Of a stretch of DNA of 64,000 bases, positions 45,101 to 47,959 are shown in pieces; the first letter of the stretch is position 1; each line of letters starts with the position of its first letter. A model generated the notes under the pieces. The model ran no database searches. It had not been told where the DNA came from and saw only the letters and a list, made by a program, of their open reading frames with translations. This DNA comes from an uncultured Rhodospirillales bacterium (lineage in GTDB: Bacteria; Pseudomonadota; Alphaproteobacteria; Acetobacterales; Acetobacteraceae), in contig CAILMF010000055.1 of the NCBI GenBank assembly GCA_903835235.1, positions 62,001 through 126,000 of the forward strand, given 5' to 3'. Made by a program: the position numbers and the translations under genes.

Positions 45101-47950
45101 ATCGGCGCGGGTGCAGGCAGCAACGTGCTCATCGGCGGCTTCGGCGCCGATACCATGGCGACCGGCGCGGGCAGCAACCTGGTGCTGGGCGACAATGGCA
45201 GCGTGACGCTGCTTGCAGGCATCGCCACCTTCGCACAGACAACGGATGTGGTCAGCGGCACCGGAGGCGATGACCGCATTACGCTGGGCATCGGCCCCAA
45301 CACCGTTCTGGGCGGCGTCGGCGCGGACAGCATCAGCGCGGCCGGCGGCCCGAGCATCGTGCTGGGGGATGACGGCCAGCTGACCTTCACTTCCACCGGC
45401 ACGTTGGTTCAGGCGAAGACCACGGATACGCTGGGTGGCGCCGATACCATCGCGCTGACCAGCGGCGACAATATGGTCATCGCAGGCGCGGCGGGCGACC
45501 GCGTCACCACCGGCGCTGGGCATGACACCATCATCGGCGACGGCGGCCAGGCCGAATGGAATGGCGCTGGCGTGCTGCAACAGGTCTTCACCACCGATAT
45601 CGCGCTGGGTGGCAATGACAGCCTCTCGGCCGGTGATGGCAACAACGTGTTGCTGGGCGGCTTCGGCGCCGACAGCATCACCGGCGGCAACGGCAACAAC
45701 CTGGCGCTGGGCGACAACGGCATCGCCGTGCTGACCGGCGGCATCGTGACGCTAGTGCAGACCACGGACAGCACCACCAGCACCGGCGGCGACGACGTGC
45801 TGAGCTTCGGCCTGGGCGCGCACACCATCATGGGTGGCATCGGCGCCGACAGCATCACCGGCGCGGGCGGTGGCAACAGCGTGGTGCTGGGCGATGACGG
45901 CGTTGTCGTCTTCTCCAACGCCGGCGTGCTCATCCAGGCCCGCACCACGGATACGCTTGGCGGCGCGGACAGCATTGCGCTGGCCGGCGGCAGCAACCTG
46001 GTCATCGCAGGCGCGGCGGGCGACCGCGTCACCACCGGCGCTGGGCATGACACCATCATCGGCGACTTCGGCCAGGCCGATTGGTCCGCCAGCGGCGTGC
46101 TGCAGCAGGTCTTCACCACCGATATCGCGTTGGGTGGCAATGACAGCCTCTCGGCCGGTGATGGCAACAACGTGCTGCTGGGCGGCTTCGGCGCCGACAG
46201 CATCACCGGCGGCAACGGCAACAACCTGGCGCTGGGCGACAACGGCATTGCCATGCTGACCGGCGGCATCGTGACGCTGGTGCAGACCACGGACAGCACC
46301 ACCGGCACCGGCGGCGACGATGTGCTGAGCTTCGGGCTGGGCGCGCATACCATCATGGGTGGCATCGGCGCGGACAACATCAGTGGCGCGGGCGGCGGCA
46401 ACAGCGTGGTGCTGGGCGATGATGGCGTTGTCGTCTTCTCCAATGCGGGCGTGCTCATCCAGGCCCGCACCACGGATACGCTGGGCGGCGCCGATACCGT
46501 CGCATTGGCCGGCGGCAGCAACCTGGTCATCGGCGGCGCGGCTGGCGACAGCGTCACCACCGGTGGCGGCAACGACACGCTGCTGGGCGATTTCGGCCAG
46601 GCCGACTGGAATGCCGCGGGGGTGCTGACCAGCGTCTTCACCACCGACATTGCGCTGGGCGGCAACGACATGCTGGCGGCCGGCGATGGCCGGAACGTGG
46701 TGGTCGGTGGCTTCGGCGCCGATACCATCAGCTCCGGCACCGGCGACGCCATGGTGCTGGGCGACAATGGCAGCTACCTGCTGAACGCGGATGGCAGCGC
46801 CATCCTGCAATCCAGCGACGTGGTGGCCAGCACCGGCGGCGACGACGTCATCAACGTCGGCGCGGGCCGCAGCTTCGTCATCGCCGGGGTGGGCAATGAC
46901 CAGGCCAGCAAGACCGGCGGCGGCGAGGGGGTGATGATCGGCGACAACGGGGTCATCCTGATCGACGCCGATGGCCGCTATACCAGCACCACCACCGGCG
47001 ATCCGCTGCTGGGCGGCAACGACACACTGTTGGGCGGCAGCGACCGCGATATCCTGCTCGGCGGCGTCGGCAATGACAGCATGGCCGGCAATGCCGGCGA
47101 CGACATCCTGTTCGGCGATGGCGCTGAGGTGGTGCGCAACGGGCGGATGGTGACCGCCGGCTCGATCAGCCTGCTCACCGGCGGCAATGACTCGTTGGAC
47201 GGTGGCGCGGATAACGACCTGATGGTCGGCGGCTTCGGCAACAACCTGTTCTTCGGCAGCAATGCCGAGGACATCATGATCGGCAACTACGGCCGCGTCG
47301 TGCTTACCAGGCCGAGCGAAGCGGCGGGCGAGAGCGTGGTCTCGCTGGTCACCACCGGCCAGGGCCAGTTGGACCTGCTGCGGCGCAGTGCGCTGGCGCT
47401 GTACAACACGCTGGACCTGGGCGACCCGGTGGCAAATACCCCGGGCTCCGGCGTGCGCCCGCCGCCGCCACCGGCCGCGACGGAAGGCGGCGGCAGCGGG
47501 GTGGAGGGCTACTTCTCCTTCGGCACCGGCGGGCTGCTGAACCTGCTGCTGAACAACCAGAGCGGCTTCACCTATGAGCTGCAAAGCGAAGGCGGCGGCG
47601 CGCCCTTCCCGGGCAGCTTCCCGGACAGCAGCGGCGGCGAGCAGGAATTCACCGTGGCAGGGGCCGAGCCCGATGCCGAGGCGCCCTTGCTGGCCACGGC
47701 TGACCTGGGCGACTTCCGCCGGGTTGAACTGGCGGCCAGCGCGGCGGCCCAGCCGGACGCCGCGGCTGCGACCCCAACCCTGGCGGCGGAACTGCCGGAA
47801 GGCAGCCCGGCGTTGGCACTGGCCGGGTTGCTTGCCTGGCGGGCGGTGCAGCCGGCCACCGAGCCGAAGCCGAAGGGCTTGCTCGCCGGGCTGTTCGGGC
47901 GCAGCCATGCCGGGCGGTTCCGCAAGTGGGGCGGTGATACGCATGTCTGA
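21113..47950 (+). CDS. Giant LEPR-XLL adhesin/RTX-like repeat protein (about 8,945 aa)
   Basis: One uninterrupted reading frame of 26.8 kb. The N-terminus is basic (MVQKREKAKT, then LLRGLFGGIKGAKG) with no Sec signal peptide, then the LEPR-XLL motif FQLERLEPRLLLA at residues 50-62. LEPR-XLL is a named N-terminal motif of very large surface-type proteins. Residues about 300-1100 hold RTX-like and calcium-type Gly/Asp repeats. Residues about 2,200-4,500 hold many 40-50-residue adhesin-like units alternating a Gly/Ala/Val strand block with STVTSTAG-type turns. A Ser/Gly linker lies near 2,200. An aromatic domain with three YFTYW copies (5583, 5603, 5625) follows, then Calx-beta-like strands near 6,950-7,300, nonapeptide repeats from about 7,690, and a 175-residue super-repeat. 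The tail ends with a hydrophobic stretch and GLLAGLFG before a basic end. I found no cysteine on reading. GTG 21074 is an alternative start with a better-spaced GGAG. Confidence 0.95.
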   Translation: MVQKREKAKTAPGITALLRGLFGGIKGAKGHSRSSLLTEAAPAALSSGRFQLERLEPRLLLAATPVTLAVPNGVSAANVTLKISTNDIWKDPSFSTLSGSQTVKPGDVVGVATGFDATKGATGRAYAYKGTSDANLDLTNTDYTDASLWDRVTNPKVQLIDNATGEVATDAAGAEVQADLEFGVDSIIISGSVAGEAVTIDQSITQFDRALSVSLLGLGSDTLIGPSADMDWTLSGSKAGSATSTNTAGRTTSLSFIGVNTVQTGEGVERVFASDDHLTWSASGYGAVKVRDVSFTFGQNGTGQLIGRSGDTFDASGYISGNPSFTGLKIDLGINQASGFDSISGFTTIVGSAADDSILAAGVAVNIQGGGGNDFIAVGTAADTVDGGLGTNVVFGFGDADFVAAYDAGSKTGTLMVTPKGGSAVTHSLANFSSVFLTAGDAAGVSTNDRLDVSAFAGNATLDGSADGNDTLIGTAGDDSFITLLGDDAITGGAGDDTVAVVRNDTLSAARNANLELTDTLLTARDHSNVLLDSVTLDGVEHGDLFSDGVGNTLDAHAFTLGSVSLTGGLGSDTLLGSTTRANVITVGRGTDSVDGGTSGNTTLKALGFGRLVLTDTGLDKAVGTNAVQTIAVTGTGHFTLSFGDEVTPEISVDATKQDTNDYVAGALGTLSAIGNASNVQVTALTGGAVGWQVTFRGNLAGKPMPALVATVASGSSAVVTISTTTPGVVARDSLTGVDKAVLTGTQDFNLLDAHAFTRGSVSIHGALGDDTILGTLNHANLLDSGAGNSDFTGGTGADTINAGAGDNILRVTSPGNMTLGDTSLVHNGITSEISGFDRAVLIGTSGGQVINASGFTGISAGTLLARITSTNGLGLTVTDGTSDLEITLASGTKYEVQFSGLASLDDVVAKLNSLDDLLAVEIVNGALRLTDSSVGTTPLKLRALNNSAAGVQLGLVANSAGTVASGSASGGHSVLTGTVMNATAVVILGGTGNDTITTANGANTVSGGDGSDSIVTAGTTLLVGTYSGNVTVTNSAITSASSGTDALSGSGSRTLDLTRGTGASAVSINASAFSGDTTVRGAHGGDTITGPTSGAFEVMLNSAFGGTPVHIGSPGAIFSVTLDGGVLHQSDLANVDFGAGDGTLRFYSTRHDDLSIAVDSVIDTHGVGLQLHAGSAGISSFGTIHITGTGAIFTRGGALELEGTRVDIDSGATLDTTKVGAAAGDINILATAGAIITGLGFADVNLAKVHVTVGDATIRGGEVTLKTRVDTARWDANAPANSGDDAYKDTATASNFGGFAVPKLTDGAASVLKSFALLIGISVADTEAHIDMGGTITADRVNILSELHSVTASMPIPIAGIGLGAIGIHASSIVNVTGSITTTGDVFIRSDVVNQGDANIAGGSTTKPKLKNAVSGNNKAIAVGVAVILSTSVVNVTGSISADNLQVAATTTNKVRVQVRSPTNSDGYLAVAIAVQFGSTTTDAVLGGDIHTRGATTVTANMASKSVDVNKLFVIPGSGSGVSASAGVGKDGFGDILDDARAGIINKVSDATGLTDKITELAQKIRPPTAATNDWDGAGSLALMIDSNTVNAKITNSAGGLARVQADGSLTVRATIDNKPKIGAASSVKNETREDLTGSGIVGKAGEVLGKQAAAAKTGVAIAIAVGVYGDHTNAIIAGDARVNVGGTLTVNAETRNFIDWTQLWGINLAFTLADAFQFKYDSSGVKPNLYKGDRVKVASNYDAAKGESGSLYEFIAPFSTEMDVDLGTEDYNDELRWKYIGNPAANAAKNFLAKATGYLNDNMGLKSLFNSWTQARGEGQVNGFAGAVTVLLVTHDANASIDDGAQVNQDTSLRKAGKQKVLVTAASVNHIVDIVGNFKQAGFKSSFAKFSWMPGYEAPKKGSDGKPPSKFDQNFDKPAYTNAKESTFGVAIGVFVLDDTVHAIVHSGAHVWGDNLAVAAVQQNVKLSFAVSGSTAGQTAFNGSVLYVRVNDDTLAQIEDGAFVQVGSTPITNKAKPSDAATAILPVGVMNQGNFIDGGTTPEYAKIFDVGTASLFVGADDNSWIITFAGADNESESNGFGASVAINDLVRHTDAVIGARFDKATPAATVVNVAGGLAMDAENRGLLTGVAIAASKVAPKPATGDAAKVKDTSGKSTTGVADKSGSATNSPGATSTGNGGYDAVIAELNAKFGNTSPSSSSSGGSGGGSGGGGSSAPQKSSTGSGGIGIDGAVAVNLDNSDTRAYLRGSNSSASTFTAGAVNVVADDLSVLVSLTGAVAVVQPNTSGKKDFGIAGSAAVNQIKGDIIAQMTGFDTITASSVSFRAKENAYSIGVAIGGAGAPGVQGYGIAASLVIGQNWQTITAQLGDATTATIHGGITVRAENNAVDVLVAGAFAEGGKGAGGAGVALGDIENPTIAKLYNIGSIIGNDSAGADISVTVDNTSVVVSLAAAGAVSSVGTALAATVAVNMVTNTDTALVQNVSMTHTGGALTIEAVDTSTAVALAGAFGFGAMKGLGLAFALNFTHNTVRAASEGGRISGASGVKVHARNDARLASVAIAGAGGKDFGASGSVAVEKTTNSTLAEVLGYTPTGGSNIASSLVASGDVIIQAEDVTVSVGIAGAVGVGKTAGIGLAIGANLLDDTVAGHVDNGSTVTSTAGSVLLQGSADLVMVSIGIGGAGADTFALGGSISVNEVHNSIEATVKHGSSVTGHGDVAINAADNSTIVVISGGIAVAKTVGVGAGVSTVNVQNTIKALVDSSTVTSTAGGVEISAGFLKPSTVANIGALGVDLSSLPGNVDTSAQVINIAIAGAGAGNFAGGAAIALNWIRNQVGADVTGTSTVSGHDDVNIIATDSSIITDVAFAVALASDVALGAAIAYNYIGGDPTTAAPGGALDADQGRSAAASGGIHAIVDHSTVTSSAGQVGVESRARSRLVNIAAGGGGAGKVGLAGSFAINFVKYDMLATVRNGASVTGQTGVTVATSMDPRMFTLSGGVAVGGQVAVGVAAATNDVRSQLSAVVDASSVTANTGNVVVQAQMLHAANPAEGMGYLTMPSGATTGKSDSIGTYDSATLDAQMWSLAISGGFSSNVAVNGSLSLNWMRSSLDAHISGSTVHADAGSVTVGALDVSGIRALAGGINGSGQVGVGAAVAYNWFGGNPGTPADPSRNTIQAYISGGTLRSRDLAISARADNVVSSAAISGGVAGAVSVNAAVSLNWTTKQVSSQIRGGADVVLTGSGSVDATSNSTIQTLAIGLAVGLYTGVAGSVAVNTIDDAVDATVDGSSTVLTAANNIRISANSAPTITAYGGAGAGGAAGVGGAVAVNSIGATTTAIIQNGAHVTAKGTSATGLAVPDWAVDTAGTVVTGTAVRGLAVVANSVESMDVFFATLAIGGFGLGVSVDVTDSHGSTTASIVDSFINSDTDRGQDVMVRAHHQHDETVSADAAALGGSAGVAVAVQSTKLNHVTLADVSDTDVAGATPHTLYSGGRLEVKALARETVSATVVGVGAGGSFGGTGAGAGISSFSTTQAQLQAKARVGGTVKVIADAGFTANNGHVVAVAIGSGAAGAGVWLTHLQRTTQALILAGDVVATGAISVLANNQEHLGAGVGVGAAGALGALVGAVTVTESESATRATVAGIVTSSGDIIIHADGKTDVNKTSSLYTGSITLGGGGGVGASVEVISLHQDVTAAINDSAVVTADGSVTVQATSQRDVWSRVFAFAGGLVGAIAGAVSVVNIGNANSQDDLDQAAGAIAPINSTFTGNTSSLGLTGTDTSSAVTTRLSGKLTSYGLAARSAKGGIEAFIGQSAHVTSGANAHSGNISVTASSTDTVDATTTGIAVGGLIPGGMAALAGSVTVVTLDGSVTAHVEKLAELTAHGALLVDAELTNTVTATAIGGAGSLYAALGAQVAVVNDHSDAMAYLADGLSDTDAVMVFGATSMQVISNATRTVTLDVQGASVGQVAAGAAIGDVTIDGDSDAYIGNYAQLNASGAASLLGSVTVAAANTVTVDDTTLEVAVGIGAGAGNQANVTLGGAVEAYVGSHAHLVMLGQLDVSATFTPKLETQIKGVAAGGLAVGVSLTEVSISTAVTAALDALHGSTLGHAVVVAGALRVAAIGRRANGTDNNIHAYSLGASGALVGGNGSVARATNNAQMLAKLGDSSDVTITAPSTAGATGSLTAGSASVTVDTDFVQYAEASSIAAGVIGVGVAISSASADEHVTARIGEKSTLGAQTLVVSATARSNNQAVTSAGSGGVVAGGSASATTNNSITTTAELVGSGAAGSTITLTGASGFSLNASNSITFNGTVSADGGGVIAGNGAYETHNVTAVTLAKLGDHVTVTAPQVAVQATTTLTKAEGGTNLGGTTGGVIAGVGGYVSIVLSADTKVEIGAFASLTSTTGTMTLAALNSSDIHDKLAMTTGGLIGIGTVSSTLGTSDTPADYKSTVLVGHDATLESGGVFSATARSTGTFIMATNVDAYGLVTGAGATADVHIQVTNTVTFEADVTLTAHRDLLVAAGTSSNLEHDYYKVNATTDLFSGSAIPISDIDATALINQTNAVNIGASNKTNSGFITERDVHLNADQFGVADMFAQAKSVDWTTGVSNLLGGSAGYAGTAHTTGSGIITVDGKITTGLNRNRTLVLDSWTNGDPLARPAVGGTVHAAVQQGISYQFGSQLASSGLFSQLATAQQQLASFGPTRALSSNPTLFDFYQGEINRVTNELVSTGLGTLQTDLLGVQTVVPVQKHVMQVAVAPIYSAAGNVYVIGGSMAGSGTFVTPHDVTISITNNTPAFLVLDDITVAPSIGEVRFNGNPTSTSGSLHFVASGTPGQALIDIESKLGPTTGSYVRPDVTLMGDVSANGTLKVRGEGSYYEIGKVSVSVADVMTKGTAVIDGTGKLLTSLNGDTFRVWDAVTGGTRAATSTEETALLAQLAAPATSASDAALRAGIIRITAQTIDVNGLIQSGKSSYDLVLGSAVQTEIDNLHASGVVALKSVVSDDFSVDYDTVNKRIIVHDLAVKAGNITLDGLIFSTGRGSIQALGAFAGINVTNNTSYDMEVQRLDNSLRGQGVITIIDKSQGWKAATSVTGLGAGSYAVGVSGWNTGAGGTGTVRVYNAQGAYRGEATLGPQSASSVVVNTAVGLQAAFAINVGDYLSNRSLFTQYKQDAAGNITKQTDDGSGAVTTLVGGAISYAPAAGWRYAWTILQDFRTYKYTTVANSDWLGIDALVPDPSDVTSWGPALNIGLPTPKGDGAYFYLDPGNTSTSHFDPGTDITVSSQQTVQDQWEESTWYGKHTYYKTYRLEEGKQSASTTDIRATAGIAIGFLGFSSASASAGVSITSTVTGRDIILSGGMASATSVIIDSKGAIRDDGQHGVLSAPTLSLTATGNIGDIRQGGAIRVLLPAGGAINATTMAGDILLAGASGVLRLGTITAGGDRDVTITGTGDIIGTGLVTGGRIDLETTGGAIGSLASPLLLHAGSAARDRVTLIATGDIAAEQPNGDMPLFMVSTTGGNIWLKADAGSLTDVNTAGVVDTRTVGALRDNVWSALGLTDVSGAATAKINNALNTYVQTRTGEYFTYWDMRADTTLAKQATADYFTYWDIAHAAEGAYAASSRADYFTYWGYRNSQGGTYDPTHLVISANETALLTAGYKIDGLSDATIATTLADLLVARKADYTALNTRWNSSTYDAHFTYTLTNADQATSFLVNHVELTTAEATGLSPTDKATALATKRSHFTSLGATWSSTPYDPLFRYRLTTAEASSTAVINSITISAAEVANITALGNAAHKTPTQIQNDIDAANLKRRDEFRAAGSRVISTGVTWGNSAFNSSFTYTATSTEIADNRSSFKIWTEAQLTSLAGAGLLKAVTSTVTVNKTPVIVTPGTATLLASGSIGSYGGVLTLALPATSFTDDQRTALAAAERSDVSFVTHAPVTVVASFNGHTITRVGSGSWLTDGFAIGQTILVAGNTANATDAGNYLTITAASAGTLTVDLATGSSATLTNEIGATVTMAPVARDPLTSTVPVTGIVINQRNDMAIQVTGALAVTAGGDAFITSQQDLVLKTVDAVGTTWLKSKTGLRMAAAGTAIHSGPLVLEAGDGGIGVSVAEPVLLNLRSGASVTARATQDIFLSRASGDLTLETIYSKAGTVDLRAAAGSIYDTLSHPFEKILAQDINLVASGEIGQSGHVGVTDNLLEFGLSGGVINARAGGNVALRSTLGNFQVGAIVSTGGNVKLEAQGSILDASGGAPAANVSGAAISLFTEALGGIGVLGTDLRIVATGLLKVDSGQDVRLTQQSGDLHIDSVGVRAFGGNAFILSLGAILNGHASNNRASNVTAGRTRLYSGGNIGAVDNALVSTVGVLAGKSTGGSVWVENFGAVTVGDSTFDAVGLTSTGSVTLSAHSPVAVALDITADHGDIHILTATSLVGDIVTINAGVTVWAKDGAVFLTAKDAVNVEAGALVKASGAVHLEADADNAKTTGGTVLVDGTVTAGTLLAILTGDYADTVTLNGTLTAGTAFTINTGDGTDSIGLFGSLTATGGMTLDAGAGNDTVTVHPALLVGNVTLLGGSGDDYVLVDRLQSRAGTFSIDGQGGSDVTRVVLSDLDRDGTTQTNYALSVTNSGLPDDGTDQLFVEGRGYNGLGDSGQDDILLVRANFLARLHGNFGARTFTSAVERINYDSSLNGGLRVNGWSGDDSMVVDDTSAFMTLDGGLGNDFFQVGQVFGVNPNTDAGSGILPGDGILGTVVTVGWLSVGNDAPLVVYGGSGEDTFNVLSNKATLRLEGEDGNDSFVVRAFATGEHIDLNGGSGDDRIEYNINAPLSINGGGGFDTVAVLGTEKNDNFVITSGGVFGAGLNVQLDGVEESVQVDGLEGNDSFWVLSSRADVLTTLIGSAGSDNFYFGSDVNGRVVSADANGSSGVIAHTVTSTDTLYGGSFAPGVAVSVGSATTNPVRIAESGTGTAVLEGSGVADSYTISLGIDEASVANGTSVYVTVVAADSSTADQLLPGAPARSLRVSTGGGAYLNAVTVKFTKGVDWNAVKTVSVLAPEDTAREGSRTYVLGHTVRVVSTNMAGAGETQLSNAKPAAILVATTDNDIGGLVVTQSNGTTTLVQGNATTRQTDTIGIALTSAPTADVTVTLGVDAALLTASAPTLTFTTSNWMTAQLVTLTANNAAALPDPAATRVTYALTSTDAVFNGASVLPTSVTVIGDAQARVVVQESDGSTRVTLANGSVPGTTDSYSMRLAKAPGADVQVRINADPATDITLGGAVGLATLFTASNVAATTTSVGGVTVIARTGGGSWLSAGFTSGSLIQLSGGGVGIDTVGLATYKVQSVTATALTLTQDYGIPAQAGLTLTVKAVTPVVTFTTANWFTPVTITVSGDAHYTPDPAAQFDRVFPAGAHTLGAIQGPVVVEGGIGSVDRTLKLALMLPSETPQAPLNNGASGDEGLNTDTLVVDSSGLFGDSAASVTTHGIQGFGLGTASIIIPGVGGAADTTIPGGISFHGLEVVNLLAGQGDDVLAVDVTPVTIAGTYAFTADPLAGTSGISRSDGGSFLADGLRMGDRLVVDGAGADSGSWTIASIAVDGHSMVLTGPLATPMTTSATLTVVSPLMLVQGGGGDDSITVSGSAPGSVPVLVFGDTTEDGSPYGGSFGTPTLKGIVFSNPGNDTIDASAATLGLVVYGGGGDDSLLGGSGDDVLLGGGGNDTLNGGSGNDVLYGDTGINLGTLKRPDLTSNLLLFTTDPGAATPNSAGDALLAGADSLDGGDGNDILLGDQGVTLRAHAGEPGRYGGFEGGALLQVSTTTPTSGASDALTDAIGSNLVFGGAGADSIILGGGSNVVLGDNGSATITAGITTLVQTTDVVEGTGGNDSISVAGGTATVFGGTGADSITSGAGPSLIFGDDGVLSFDTAGVIVQAKTTDTLGAADFIDAASGDNLVVGGAGGDHIATGTGNDTILGDFGRGVWVGGLLVAVQTTDPTLGGDDSIGAGAGSNVLIGGFGADTMATGAGSNLVLGDNGSVTLLAGIATFAQTTDVVSGTGGDDRITLGIGPNTVLGGVGADSISAAGGPSIVLGDDGQLTFTSTGTLVQAKTTDTLGGADTIALTSGDNMVIAGAAGDRVTTGAGHDTIIGDGGQAEWNGAGVLQQVFTTDIALGGNDSLSAGDGNNVLLGGFGADSITGGNGNNLALGDNGIAVLTGGIVTLVQTTDSTTSTGGDDVLSFGLGAHTIMGGIGADSITGAGGGNSVVLGDDGVVVFSNAGVLIQARTTDTLGGADSIALAGGSNLVIAGAAGDRVTTGAGHDTIIGDFGQADWSASGVLQQVFTTDIALGGNDSLSAGDGNNVLLGGFGADSITGGNGNNLALGDNGIAMLTGGIVTLVQTTDSTTGTGGDDVLSFGLGAHTIMGGIGADNISGAGGGNSVVLGDDGVVVFSNAGVLIQARTTDTLGGADTVALAGGSNLVIGGAAGDSVTTGGGNDTLLGDFGQADWNAAGVLTSVFTTDIALGGNDMLAAGDGRNVVVGGFGADTISSGTGDAMVLGDNGSYLLNADGSAILQSSDVVASTGGDDVINVGAGRSFVIAGVGNDQASKTGGGEGVMIGDNGVILIDADGRYTSTTTGDPLLGGNDTLLGGSDRDILLGGVGNDSMAGNAGDDILFGDGAEVVRNGRMVTAGSISLLTGGNDSLDGGADNDLMVGGFGNNLFFGSNAEDIMIGNYGRVVLTRPSEAAGESVVSLVTTGQGQLDLLRRSALALYNTLDLGDPVANTPGSGVRPPPPPAATEGGGSGVEGYFSFGTGGLLNLLLNNQSGFTYELQSEGGGAPFPGSFPDSSGGEQEFTVAGAEPDAEAPLLATADLGDFRRVELAASAAAQPDAAAATPTLAAELPEGSPALALAGLLAWRAVQPATEPKPKGLLAGLFGRSHAGRFRKWGGDTHV
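44186..44305 (+). repeat. RTX-type nonapeptide repeats within the giant gene
   Basis: The encoded residues from about 7,692 read as consecutive Gly-Gly-x-Gly-x-Asp-x-Leu units (YGGGGDDSLLGG, SGDDVLLGG, GGNDTLNGG, SGNDVLYGD). This is the calcium-binding parallel beta-roll signature of type I secretion substrates. A second group lies near 47010-47120. Such repeats normally fold only outside the cell, where calcium is high. Confidence 0.9.
44951..46800 (+). repeat. 525-bp tandem super-repeat in the giant gene
   Basis: A 175-codon unit, itself made of three related blocks of about 58 residues ending in LGDNG, LGDDG or IGDFG, is repeated. Anchor sequence gtcat at 45476, 46001 and 46526 gives an exact 525-base period. 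The 45476 and 46001 copies are almost identical at the DNA level (for example the run from gcaggcgcggcgggcgaccg through catgacaccatcatcggcga). The copy before them is diverged, with a period of about 519, and the copy after decays near 46700. This is recent duplication inside a coding region, and in-frame copy-number change would be easy. Confidence 0.9.
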
Positions 47951-47959
47951 TAGGGGCTG

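Noticed and set aside
25079-45580. Very long open frames on the minus strand opposite the giant gene (for example 25079-30469, 32171-40039, 40085-45580)
   Set aside because: They are products of the strong GC bias and of the Gly/Ala/Thr/Asp-rich repeat coding on the plus strand. Their translations are rich in His, Arg, Gln, Ala and Gly without any family pattern.
44951-46800. CRISPR array or non-coding satellite
   Set aside because: The 525-base period keeps the reading frame exactly and encodes glycine/aspartate repeats. There are no short repeats with unique spacers.
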